DNA from: Candidatus Chloroploca asiatica
GTDB lineage: Bacteria; Chloroflexota; Chloroflexia; Chloroflexales; Chloroflexaceae
Direction: 5' to 3'
Length of the DNA stretch: 64,000 nucleotides
NCBI RefSeq assembly: GCF_002532075.1
Contig: NZ_LYXE01000090.1
Span: 1-64,000, forward strand
Each line of letters opens with the position of its first letter. Positions within the stretch are counted from its first letter, which is position 1. Below the pieces are notes generated by a model. It saw only the letters and a list, made by a program, of their open reading frames with translations, had not been told where the DNA came from and made no database searches. Shown here piece by piece: positions 16,841 through 24,467 of this stretch. The translations under genes and the position numbers were made by a program.

Positions 16841-18505
16841 ATGGCTGCAGAAACGACCAAGTCAAAAGAACCAGGTGAGGGTGGATTTGTGCAGAAATTG
16901 CTGGATGGCATTGAAAAGGTGGGCAATAAAGTCCCCCATCCAGTCATTATGTTCCTCTATTTGATCGCGATTATTGCTGTGCTGTCGCAAATCCTTTACA
17001 TGTTTCGCGTCAGCGTGACCGAAGAGATCGCGATACCGGTGCCTATTGAGATCTTGCGCGATGTACGTGATGCGCTCGGTGGTTCGATCGTTGCCTATGA
17101 TGTGTATACGGGGCAACCTGCCTACATTCCCGAATTCATTATTGAAGAACAGACGATTCCCATCCAGAGTCTGCTCACCGTACCGGGTTTACGGTTTGTC
17201 TTCTCGTCGTTTGTCGCGAACTTTGCCGGGTTTGGGGTGGTTGCGGTCACCCTGGTCGCGATGGCTGGCGTCGGTGTTGCCGAACAGGCTGGCATGATGG
17301 CGGCGCTGATTCGCAAACTGGTCAAAGTGGCCCCGCGTAATCTGATCGCCTTCATTCTCATCCTCGTCGGCGTGCTCTCCAGTGTCGCTTCAGATGCTGG
17401 GTACTTGATCCTCATCCCGCTTGCAGCAACGGCCTTCCTCACCCTGGGGCGCCACCCACTAGCCGGTATGGCGGCAGCCTTCGCTGGCGTCAGCGCGATC
17501 TTTGCGGTCAATGTGCTCATTACGCCCATTGATAGCATGATCACCGAGATTACTAATGAGGCGATTGGGCTGGCCGGCGGGGCTCCAATCACCGTGACGG
17601 CCAACTACTTCTTCAGTGTGGCCTCAACGCTGATCTTGACCGTTGTCGCGGTCATTGTCACCGAGCGCATCATCGAGCCGCGGCTGGGCAAGTACGAGGG
17701 CGAAGGTTTGATCGGTGATGAGGAGCTCGATCCCGAGGCCGCCAAAGCTGAGGCGCGGGGCTTGCAATACGCCCTCTATGGCTTCCTGATTGTGTTCGGC
17801 GTTGTGCTGCTGCTCTCGCTGCCCCCGGGTGCCCCACTACGCCACCCCGTGACCGGCAATCTGATCGGCACCACGCCCTTTATGGATAGCCTGATCTTCA
17901 TTATCTCGCTCATCTTTCTTATTTCAGGCATTGGCTATGGGCTCGGAGCGAAGACGATCAAGAGCAGCAATGATGTGATCAGTGCCGTTACCAAGACCTT
18001 TGCCGGTCTTTCGGGGCTGATCTTTATGCTGCTGATGATCAGTCAGTTCATCGCCTTCTTCAACTATACCAACCTGCCCCGCGTGATTGCGGTCGTGCTG
18101 GCCAATGCACTGGAACAGGCCAATATTGGGGCTTTGCCTCTGCTTGTCGGCATGATTCTCGTCATTATCCTGCTCAACTTTATCATTCCCGGTGTCGTGC
18201 CCAAATGGGCTATCTTTGCCCCGATCTTTATTCCACTCTTTATTCGTCTTGAAGTTGCCCCTCAGACCGTCTTGGCGGCCTATCGGATTGGTGACTCGCC
18301 GACCAATGTGCTCACCCCGTTGATGGTCTATTTGCCCTTCATTGTCACCGTGGCCCAGAAGTATCAGAAAGATGCCGGCCTTGGTACCGTGATCGCGTTG
18401 ATGATCCCCTACACGCTTGTGATCGCCATCGTCTGGATCCTGCTCTTTGTGGTCTGGTTCTTGCTTGGTATTCCACTCGGCCCGGGCTACCCTGTCAATG
18501 TGTAG
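16841..18505 (+). CDS. AbgT-family transporter
   Basis: The 554-residue inner-membrane protein has about 11-13 hydrophobic helices and clear AbgT family sequence. Examples are VGNKVPHPVIMFLYL at the N-terminus, SDAGYLILIPLAA, and GDSPTNVLTPLMVYLP near the end. AbgT proteins take up p-aminobenzoyl-glutamate or export antifolates such as sulfonamides. An AGGAGG site lies ahead of the ATG. Placed directly after three peptidases, uptake of a dipeptide-like compound followed by hydrolysis is a reasonable inference, but export cannot be excluded. Confidence 0.93.
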   Translation: MAAETTKSKEPGEGGFVQKLLDGIEKVGNKVPHPVIMFLYLIAIIAVLSQILYMFRVSVTEEIAIPVPIEILRDVRDALGGSIVAYDVYTGQPAYIPEFIIEEQTIPIQSLLTVPGLRFVFSSFVANFAGFGVVAVTLVAMAGVGVAEQAGMMAALIRKLVKVAPRNLIAFILILVGVLSSVASDAGYLILIPLAATAFLTLGRHPLAGMAAAFAGVSAIFAVNVLITPIDSMITEITNEAIGLAGGAPITVTANYFFSVASTLILTVVAVIVTERIIEPRLGKYEGEGLIGDEELDPEAAKAEARGLQYALYGFLIVFGVVLLLSLPPGAPLRHPVTGNLIGTTPFMDSLIFIISLIFLISGIGYGLGAKTIKSSNDVISAVTKTFAGLSGLIFMLLMISQFIAFFNYTNLPRVIAVVLANALEQANIGALPLLVGMILVIILLNFIIPGVVPKWAIFAPIFIPLFIRLEVAPQTVLAAYRIGDSPTNVLTPLMVYLPFIVTVAQKYQKDAGLGTVIALMIPYTLVIAIVWILLFVVWFLLGIPLGPGYPVNV

Positions 18506-18535
18506 AAGCGTTGCCTCTCGTCACCCTTCGCCTGG

Positions 18536-18676
18536 GAGCGAGGGCTTCCCGCCCTCGGGGTGCGAGCGAGGGTGGAAGCCCTCGCTCGCAGGGTTGCCTG
18601 TTGCCCCTCATGTGAACAGTTACGCAGCTTTTTCCGCAGGGCGCAGTAGCCAGCGAAACTGGCTGCTGCACCCTGC
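18536..18676. repeat. Two intergenic hairpins between AbgT and ZIP-like genes
   Basis: The first hairpin is a perfect 14-bp stem (GAGCGAGGGCTTCC at 18536-18549 with 18574-18587). Its 24-nt loop contains a further GAGCGAGGG copy. The second is an 18-bp stem with two G.U pairs (18636-18653 with 18659-18676, loop CGAAA). Neither has a U-tract. They probably bound the AbgT transcript. Confidence 0.7.
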
Positions 18677-18721
18677 GTTCGCTGCATGAGTCTCAACGGC
18701 CATCACAGATGTACGAGGATC

Positions 18722-19453
18722 ATGACTGAATTTCAACTTGTCCTCATCATTGCCAGCATCGCCGCTTTCTTCACCTATCTGGGTGCCCCGCTTGCCGAGG
18801 CGTTCGAGGTTCCCCATCTGGTCATTAGTGCAGCCCTTCAGTTTGCGGCAGGCGTGATTATGGCCCTGGTCGCCTTTAGTCTGATGCCTCCCGCGATCCG
18901 TCTCGGCCCATTAACGTGGGTACTCGGGGCGTTTTTTGTGGGGGGCCTCCTCTACGTCATCCTTGAATATGTCTCGGTCTGGGCGCTTAGCAAACCTGAT
19001 CTTGCCCAGGATAATTCTGCTTCGCTCGGTCTCTATATTGGCATTCTCGTTGATCTGCTGATTGATGGGATGGTCATTGGCATCGGCTCGACATTGACCA
19101 TCAAGACTGGTCTGTTGCTCGCGCTTGGTATGTCAATCAGCACGGCACCGCTTGCGTTTGTCATTACGGCGACGGCGAAACGCCAGGGCGTTCCTCGTCG
19201 GCGCCGTCGTCTGCTCTCGTTTCTCTTTATTGCTGCCATCATTGGTGGTGCGGTGATCGGCTATCTGGTCTTGCGCAATCAATCCCTCGAGGTACGACTG
19301 ATCCTAGTAGCCCTCGCTTCCGGGTTTTTGATCACGACGATTACCCAGGGGATGATCCCCGAAGCGAATAAAGAGGGCGAACCGGGTTTTGCTGGGGTCT
19401 TATTTGTCGGCGGTATTTCGCTCTATGCGTTGATGACGCTCGGTTTGCAATAA
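18722..19453 (+). CDS. ZIP-like metal transporter family membrane protein
   Basis: The 243-residue protein has about eight hydrophobic helices and a basic cytoplasmic loop (KRQGVPRRRRRLL) where ZIP proteins have their variable loop. The helix with GILVDLLIDGMVIGIG resembles the metal-binding fourth helix of ZIP transporters. It lacks the usual His there and has Asp residues instead, so metal transport is only likely. The ATG at 18722 is preferred (GAGGA just upstream) over an ATG 36 bp earlier. A 54-codon membrane ORF follows after 9 bp. Confidence 0.7.
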   Translation: MTEFQLVLIIASIAAFFTYLGAPLAEAFEVPHLVISAALQFAAGVIMALVAFSLMPPAIRLGPLTWVLGAFFVGGLLYVILEYVSVWALSKPDLAQDNSASLGLYIGILVDLLIDGMVIGIGSTLTIKTGLLLALGMSISTAPLAFVITATAKRQGVPRRRRRLLSFLFIAAIIGGAVIGYLVLRNQSLEVRLILVALASGFLITTITQGMIPEANKEGEPGFAGVLFVGGISLYALMTLGLQ

Positions 19454-19462
19454 GGAAAAGAT

Positions 19463-19627
19463 ATGCGTCTCTATGTGCTCTATGCGCTTTTATTCGCTTC
19501 ACTGGTGATCGCTGCAATTGAGGCGACCCCGGGCCTTTCTGATCGCCTGCGCCGGTTTTTGGTGATTGCGGTAGCATTGCTGGTGATGTTGCCGTCGGTG
19601 ATCTATTTGATCTTTGGTGGCGGGTAG
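19463..19627 (+). CDS. 54-residue membrane miniprotein
   Basis: A 55-codon reading frame starts with ATG at 19463, nine bases after the ZIP-like stop, with AAGGAAAA as its ribosome site. The product has two hydrophobic stretches (about residues 4-20, LYVLYALLFASLVIAAI, and 32-50, FLVIAVALLVMLPSVIYL) joined by a short charged loop, DRLRR. It ends with a perfect 16-bp hairpin four bases later. Codon use and spacing look like a genuine gene. I do not recognise a family. A helper or regulator of the adjacent transporter is the simplest guess. Confidence 0.65.
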   Translation: MRLYVLYALLFASLVIAAIEATPGLSDRLRRFLVIAVALLVMLPSVIYLIFGGG

Positions 19628-19630
19628 AAC

Positions 19631-19665
19631 TATCAACCAGGCCAGCCACGCTGGCCTGGTTGATA
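19631..19665 (+). terminator. 16-bp gene-end hairpin
   Basis: TATCAACCAGGCCAGC (19631-19646) pairs perfectly with 19650-19665 around the loop CAC, right after the miniprotein stop. The convergent cytochrome gene ends nearby. Its own small hairpin, TGAGGG/CCCTCA (19747-19764), overlaps its stop codon. The phrase AGGGCTGGCACC occurs twice in the gap (19675 and 19750). Confidence 0.6.
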
Positions 19666-19761
19666 CGAGAAGGCTAGGGCTGGCACCGAGTATGCGCTGA
19701 AGTGACAGCAGGGGATGTCGATGCTGGCCTGGTCAACACCAGAGGTTGAGGGCTGGCACCC

Positions 19762-20907
19762 TCACTCAACAGGATCGCTGAAACGCGGATCGGTGACAAA
19801 CGTTTCGTCGGTCAGCGCTTCGAGGAAGGCGATTAGATCAGCGCGCTCTTGATCGGTCAGAGCAAAGCCGGTGATCAGGCTGCTCTTGTAGGGGTTCTGG
19901 CGCCCGTCGCCAGCATACGGCCCTTCGGTCAGCTGCCGTCCACCGGCTTCATACAACCGGATGACCTCTTCCAGCGTAGCAACCCTGCCGTCGTGCATAT
20001 ACGGAGCAGTGAGGGCCACATTGCGCAGACTCGGAGCCCGAAAGCGGCCCATGTCTGCCGGGTTTCCGCTAGCCTCGGCGAGTCCGTGCTGTCCCTCCGG
20101 ATACACCCCTGTGCCATCAAGGTTGTAGAGGCCGATGTTGTGAAAAGGAACGGCCCCGACCGACTCGCCCTGTACCCGCGTCGAGCCGGTGAAGTTGAAG
20201 CCGCCGTGACACTGCGCACAACCGAGTTCAGGCCCAAAGAAGCGTTGTGCCCCACGCAACGCCGCTGGTGAAAGGGCGGTTGCGTCACCAGCCTGATAGC
20301 GATCATACGGTGCGTCAGCCGTGATCAGCGTACGCACAAACGCCGCCAACGCCTTGTAGATCTGCTCCCAACCCATTGGGTCAGGGTCATGCGGGAACGC
20401 TCGCGCAAAACGCTGCGGATAGACGCCATCCTGCCTCAGACGCGCCAGGATCGTGGCCTGTTGACCCGCTACACCCATTTCATCCGGGGCCGTGCCCGCA
20501 AAGAGCCGCTCAAGATGCTGCTCAAGCGTCGTGAGCTCTGGCTGCGCCCACGTCAGCGTGCGTGCATAGGCGACATTGCCAAGTCCCTGTGTATTGCGGT
20601 GATGGAGCGTGCCAGTTGCATTGACGGCACGAGCGCGGCCATCAGTAAACGCCAGCGCCTGGATATGGCACGTTGCACAGGCAACCGTCGCTGGCCCCGA
20701 GAGACGCTCTTCATAAAAGAGGGCCCGGCCCAGTTCGATCTTCGCCGTCTCCATCGGGTTAGCGGCTGGTACCTCGGGCAACGGCCATGCGGCAGGCAGA
20801 GCCCAGTCAAACACCTGAGCCGTTTCAGGCACGGTCGCACGACATCCGCCTGCGAGCACGAGCAGACCAAGCACAACTGCAATAAGTGTTCTACGCATCA
20901 ACATCAT
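19762..20907 (-). CDS. Di-haem cytochrome c peroxidase family lipoprotein
   Basis: The 381-residue exported protein belongs to the bacterial di-haem peroxidase (CcpA/MauG/MbnH) superfamily. A signal peptide ending LVLAGGC suggests a lipoprotein anchored at about Cys22. Two CxxCH haem sites are present: CATCH (77-81) and CAQCH (230-234). The family's FRAPSLRNVALTAPYMHDG segment supplies a distal haem ligand. It could reduce peroxide or oxidise a protein or metal-chelating partner; the sequence does not separate these. Its ATG directly follows the TAA of the upstream membrane-protein gene, so the two are coupled, and it closes the argS run. Confidence 0.9.
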   Translation of the reverse strand: MMLMRRTLIAVVLGLLVLAGGCRATVPETAQVFDWALPAAWPLPEVPAANPMETAKIELGRALFYEERLSGPATVACATCHIQALAFTDGRARAVNATGTLHHRNTQGLGNVAYARTLTWAQPELTTLEQHLERLFAGTAPDEMGVAGQQATILARLRQDGVYPQRFARAFPHDPDPMGWEQIYKALAAFVRTLITADAPYDRYQAGDATALSPAALRGAQRFFGPELGCAQCHGGFNFTGSTRVQGESVGAVPFHNIGLYNLDGTGVYPEGQHGLAEASGNPADMGRFRAPSLRNVALTAPYMHDGRVATLEEVIRLYEAGGRQLTEGPYAGDGRQNPYKSSLITGFALTDQERADLIAFLEALTDETFVTDPRFSDPVE

Positions 20908-21801
20908 TTACGAACGCAAAGCACCAAATTGCTGCCGTACCACGTGCCACATCCCCCGTACCCGGCGATCAAGCCCAAGCAAGAACAAGCCCAAAAACAT
21001 CAAAGGAAGGGCCGGCCAGAGCAATTCGAAGATCGGCGCATCATGATGAAAATTGGGTAAATTTGCGACCAGCCAGATGCAGACACCACCGGCAAAGCCC
21101 GCGAGGCCCGCACGAATGCCAACCAGCAGGCCCAGGGTCAACAGCGCCAGTGGCACGCCCGCTGGATGCTCGGGAATGCGCCCGATCAACAGGGGTATGC
21201 TCAAGAGCGCGACACCAGCCACAACCAACAAGAGAGCAATGCGGCGTCGCCAACCAGTTGGTTGCTCAAAGAGTGGTGCCGCATAAGGATCGGCAGGTGG
21301 CGGAGGAACCAGTTGTTCGAGGTGATCAGGGTATGGATAGCCCTCGGTTGCCTTGATCAGAGCAAGGGCCAGTCCCTGCGTGCAAGCCTCTTCCGCAATT
21401 GCTAGCATGGCGGGAAGCCCAGCCAACTCATCGGGCAGGGCCTTCAGTTCAACCGAGGTAGCAGGCAAACACGAGGCCAAGGCAACCGGCACCGGTTCAT
21501 ACGCAACCGTCAGATCAATGCATATCAGCGTATGCACCCGATGGCTACGTTGCGCATCAACCATCAATGCATCACGCAGTGGCATCGCGCCAAGCGCACG
21601 TTGCATCCAATCGGTCAACAGCCGATCAAGCTCACGGGCCTCAATGGCCGAGAGTGAACTACCAAAGGTCCCCGCCCGCAACGCATCACGTAACTGCCGG
21701 GGTGTCCAGTCGCGCAGCATCGTCAAGACCGTCGCACGATCATATGCGACGAGGAACATTGACGCCATCAACGAAGATCGTGTCCGCAACCTGCTTCTCA
21801 C
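20908..21801 (-). CDS. Unknown membrane protein with cytoplasmic N-terminal domain
   Basis: The product of about 297 residues is not recognised. The first half is soluble and rich in charged helices. The second half has about four hydrophobic segments, starting at RRRIALLLVVAGVALLSIPL and ending with ALPLMFLGLFLLGLDRRVRG. A proline-rich hinge (LVPPPPADP) separates them. The likely start is the GTG at 21801, which overlaps the HAD stop as GTGA, a classic coupling arrangement. Internal ATGs at the MASMFL segment are alternatives. The stop touches the ATG of the di-haem peroxidase, so an assembly or partner role for that cytochrome is possible but inferred only from position. Confidence 0.65.
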   Translation of the reverse strand: MRSRLRTRSSLMASMFLVAYDRATVLTMLRDWTPRQLRDALRAGTFGSSLSAIEARELDRLLTDWMQRALGAMPLRDALMVDAQRSHRVHTLICIDLTVAYEPVPVALASCLPATSVELKALPDELAGLPAMLAIAEEACTQGLALALIKATEGYPYPDHLEQLVPPPPADPYAAPLFEQPTGWRRRIALLLVVAGVALLSIPLLIGRIPEHPAGVPLALLTLGLLVGIRAGLAGFAGGVCIWLVANLPNFHHDAPIFELLWPALPLMFLGLFLLGLDRRVRGMWHVVRQQFGALRS

Positions 21802-22592
21802 AATGCACACCAACTTGACAATAATGCAGGAAGATCGGCGATGATCACATCAGGCTTGATCGAACCTGTTGTGGCTTCTTCACGTCCACTGACCCCGGTC
21901 AACACCAGCACCGAGGGCATGCCTGCGGCGAGCGCACCGGCAATATCCGTATCAAGGCGATCACCAACGACCAGCGTCTGCTCCACTGTGCTTCCAAGCA
22001 TGGCAGCCCCGATCGCAAACATCGTTGGTTGCGGTTTACCGATTACCACCGGTACCACGTCAGTCGCCGCAACAAGCGCCGCAGTCACCGCCCCTGCCCC
22101 CGGAATCAAGCCCTCTTCCGACGGAAACGTCTTATCCGGGTTAGTGGCGATATAGGTCGCCCCGCCCCGAATAAAGAGAGTCGCCTGCCGCAGGGTCTCA
22201 TAGGTGAGGGTGAAATCGGCCCCCTGCACCACAAGTTCAGGCAAGACGGTATCTTCCACAAAATAGCCGTCCCCAAAGATCGCCTCACGCAAACCCTGCA
22301 TGCCCACCACAAACACCCGCGTCCCCAGAGGATAGGTCGTGCGCAAATAACGACCTGTCGCCACCGCCGAGGTAATGACACGGTCGGGCGGCATGGTGAT
22401 GCCCATGGCCGCAAGTTTATCGGCATACTGCGCCGGGGTCAGCGAGGCATTATTGGTAATGCAGCCATAGCCAAACGAGCGCTGATCGAGCCAATTCAGC
22501 AGTTCGTGTACCCCGGGCAGCACCTGCTTGCCCCGGTAGAGCACGCCGTCCATATCGAAGAGAACCGCACGGATCGAACGTAGAATATCCAT
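21798..22592 (-). CDS. HAD-IIA phosphatase (NagD/AraL-like)
   Basis: The 264-residue cytoplasmic phosphatase has the HAD nucleophile motif LFDMDGVLYRG (Asp13 and Asp15), motif II in ITNNAS, the IIA cap domain, and motif IV in VVGDRLDTDIAGALAAGM. NagD-type enzymes hydrolyse sugar phosphates or nucleotides; the true substrate cannot be read. The ATG at 22592 lies one base after the argS stop. The 3' end overlaps the next gene by four bases. The operon order suggests housekeeping co-expression rather than a shared pathway. Confidence 0.9.
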   Translation of the reverse strand: MDILRSIRAVLFDMDGVLYRGKQVLPGVHELLNWLDQRSFGYGCITNNASLTPAQYADKLAAMGITMPPDRVITSAVATGRYLRTTYPLGTRVFVVGMQGLREAIFGDGYFVEDTVLPELVVQGADFTLTYETLRQATLFIRGGATYIATNPDKTFPSEEGLIPGAGAVTAALVAATDVVPVVIGKPQPTMFAIGAAMLGSTVEQTLVVGDRLDTDIAGALAAGMPSVLVLTGVSGREEATTGSIKPDVIIADLPALLSSWCAL

Positions 22593-22593
22593 A

Positions 22594-24321
22594 TCACATC
22601 CGCTCTGGTGCTTGAATGCCAAGTAAGCTCAGACCATTGTGCAATGCCTGCGCAGTGGCAGCGACCAGGCTTAAACGGGCCCCCCGCAACAGCGCTGTTT
22701 CCGCCTTGAGGACAGGGCACTGTTCAAAAAAGACGCCGAACTCACGCGCCGTGGTATAACACCAATCGGCTACGACAAACGGCGCATAGCGCGCGCCTGC
22801 CTCGCGCACTGCCTCGGGGAGCCGGGCGAGATGTTTGATCAGACGTGTCTCAGAGGGATGCACCAGCAAGGAAAGCTCACCGCCCGGGCCTTCGCCGCCA
22901 TCCTCACGTGCTCGCCGCAAGAGCGAACGACAACGGGCATAGCTATACTGCAGATACGTGGCACTATTGCCCTCGGTTGCCAGCATCCGCTCCCAATCGA
23001 GCGTAATATTGCGCTTAGGATCTTGATAGAGATCATTATAGACCACGGCGCCGACGCCGACCGCTTCAGCCACAGCATCCTTTTCGGCCTCAGGCAGATC
23101 GGGGCTCTTGCGTTCAACCACCGCCCGTGCCCGACTCACCGCATCATCAAGCAGCGCTTCGAGATAGACCATATTGCCCCGTCGCGTCGAGAGCGGCTGC
23201 CCCTGGGCATCAAAGACCGTGCCAAAGGCAACGTGGGTCAACTCCACCTCTTGCGCGTACCCCATCGCCCGCATCAACGCAAAGAGCTGCCGCAAATGCA
23301 GGGCCTGCGGTTCACCGATGACATAGACAATCTTCTGGGGGTTAAACTCACGCATACGAAAGACGATGGTCGCCACATCGCGTGTCATATAGAGGGTGCC
23401 GCTATCACTGCGCTGGAGCAAGAAGGTGGGCAGGTTCTGCAGGTTCTCGATCACCACCGCCCCACCCGCATCACGGTAGGCTACCCCGCAGTCAAGGGCT
23501 TCCTGGATCACCCCAGCCAGCATTGGCTCATAGAAACTCTCGCCGTAGGCATGGTCGATCTTGACGCCCAGCCGATCATAGTTGCGCTGGGCCGCCTCCA
23601 TAGTCAGATCAACACTCCACTGCCAGAGCTCACGGGCCTGCGGGTCGCCCTGTTCAAGGCGCAGTGACCACTGGCGGGCAAGCTCGTCGAGGGCGGAATC
23701 ATCTTTCGCCGCAGCGGCAAAACGGGCATACTGGGCCTCGAGTGCCTCCAACGCGGCTTCGCCAACACCCTCGGGCTTACCTTCATGCTCAATCGATGCC
23801 AACACAACCCCAAACTGTTTGCCCCAATCCCCCAGATGATTATCACCAATGACCTCGTACCCTAGGGCACGATAAAGATTGACTATCGCCTGCCCGATGA
23901 TCGTCGAGCGGATATGACCGACATGCATCCGTTTCGCAATATTCGGGGCCGAATAATCAACCACAACGCGCTGAGCATGCCCATCGCGATGGGTGCCATA
24001 ACACGTTCCTGTAGCGAAGATCTCGTTGAGCACCGTGACAGCCAGGCGTTCAGGGTGCATACTAAAGTTCAAAAATGGCCCGACAGCCTCCACCTTGCCA
24101 ATCAGACTATTGTCGTCCACCCGGATCGCTGCCGCAAGATCAGTTGCTAATTGTGGGGCGACCAGGCCTTGTTCTTTCGCCAGACGAAAGGTCGGAAAGG
24201 CCAGATCCGCCGGAATATTGGGCCTGGGCGTCGTCAACTCGATCTGGCCCACTTCGGCCTGACCGGTTGCCGCAATCGCCTCGCGAACCTCAGTTGTAAA
24301 GCGTTCTAACGCATAATTCAT
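22594..24321 (-). CDS. argS: Arginyl-tRNA synthetase
   Basis: ArgRS charges tRNA-Arg with arginine. The 575-residue class Ia enzyme has the N-terminal additional domain (about 1-100), the HIGH-like motif HVGH (133-136) within APNIAKRMHVGHIRST, and a C-terminal DALR anticodon-binding domain. The KMSKS region is the degenerate STRRGNMVYLEALL, as in many ArgRS that lack a canonical KMSKS. The ATG at 24321 has GGAGAG eight bases upstream, and a good promoter precedes it. It heads a four-gene run on the minus strand. Confidence 0.96.
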   Translation of the reverse strand: MNYALERFTTEVREAIAATGQAEVGQIELTTPRPNIPADLAFPTFRLAKEQGLVAPQLATDLAAAIRVDDNSLIGKVEAVGPFLNFSMHPERLAVTVLNEIFATGTCYGTHRDGHAQRVVVDYSAPNIAKRMHVGHIRSTIIGQAIVNLYRALGYEVIGDNHLGDWGKQFGVVLASIEHEGKPEGVGEAALEALEAQYARFAAAAKDDSALDELARQWSLRLEQGDPQARELWQWSVDLTMEAAQRNYDRLGVKIDHAYGESFYEPMLAGVIQEALDCGVAYRDAGGAVVIENLQNLPTFLLQRSDSGTLYMTRDVATIVFRMREFNPQKIVYVIGEPQALHLRQLFALMRAMGYAQEVELTHVAFGTVFDAQGQPLSTRRGNMVYLEALLDDAVSRARAVVERKSPDLPEAEKDAVAEAVGVGAVVYNDLYQDPKRNITLDWERMLATEGNSATYLQYSYARCRSLLRRAREDGGEGPGGELSLLVHPSETRLIKHLARLPEAVREAGARYAPFVVADWCYTTAREFGVFFEQCPVLKAETALLRGARLSLVAATAQALHNGLSLLGIQAPERM

Positions 24322-24351
24322 GCTTGTCTCTCCAGTTGTACACACGGTGTC

Positions 24352-24380
24352 AGTATAAAGCCGCTCGCCATTTGGCGCAA
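24352..24380 (-). promoter_or_regulatory. argS operon promoter
   Basis: On the minus strand TTGCGC (24380-24375) and TATACT (24357-24352) are separated by exactly 17 bp. They would give a leader of about 25 nt with the GGAGAG ribosome site. The fit to a housekeeping sigma consensus is good. Confidence 0.5.
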
Positions 24381-24396
24381 CCATTGCCGTGCGTAA

Positions 24397-24467
24397 GTAG
24401 GGGCGCAGCAGCCATCACAGGGGCGTTCCTTCAACGGGCGGGCCATGTTGGGCTGCTGCGCCCCTAC
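24397..24467. repeat. 17-bp inverted repeat at the nuclease gene start
   Basis: GTAGGGGCGCAGCAGCC (24397-24413) pairs perfectly with 24451-24467 across a 37-nt loop. The right arm is inside the first codons of the Rpn-family gene, and the frame is open only from the left arm onward. It belongs with the GGGGC..GCCCC palindromes at 13-76 and 46266-46312. The location suggests the element inserted into, or trimmed, the gene's 5' end. Confidence 0.75.
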
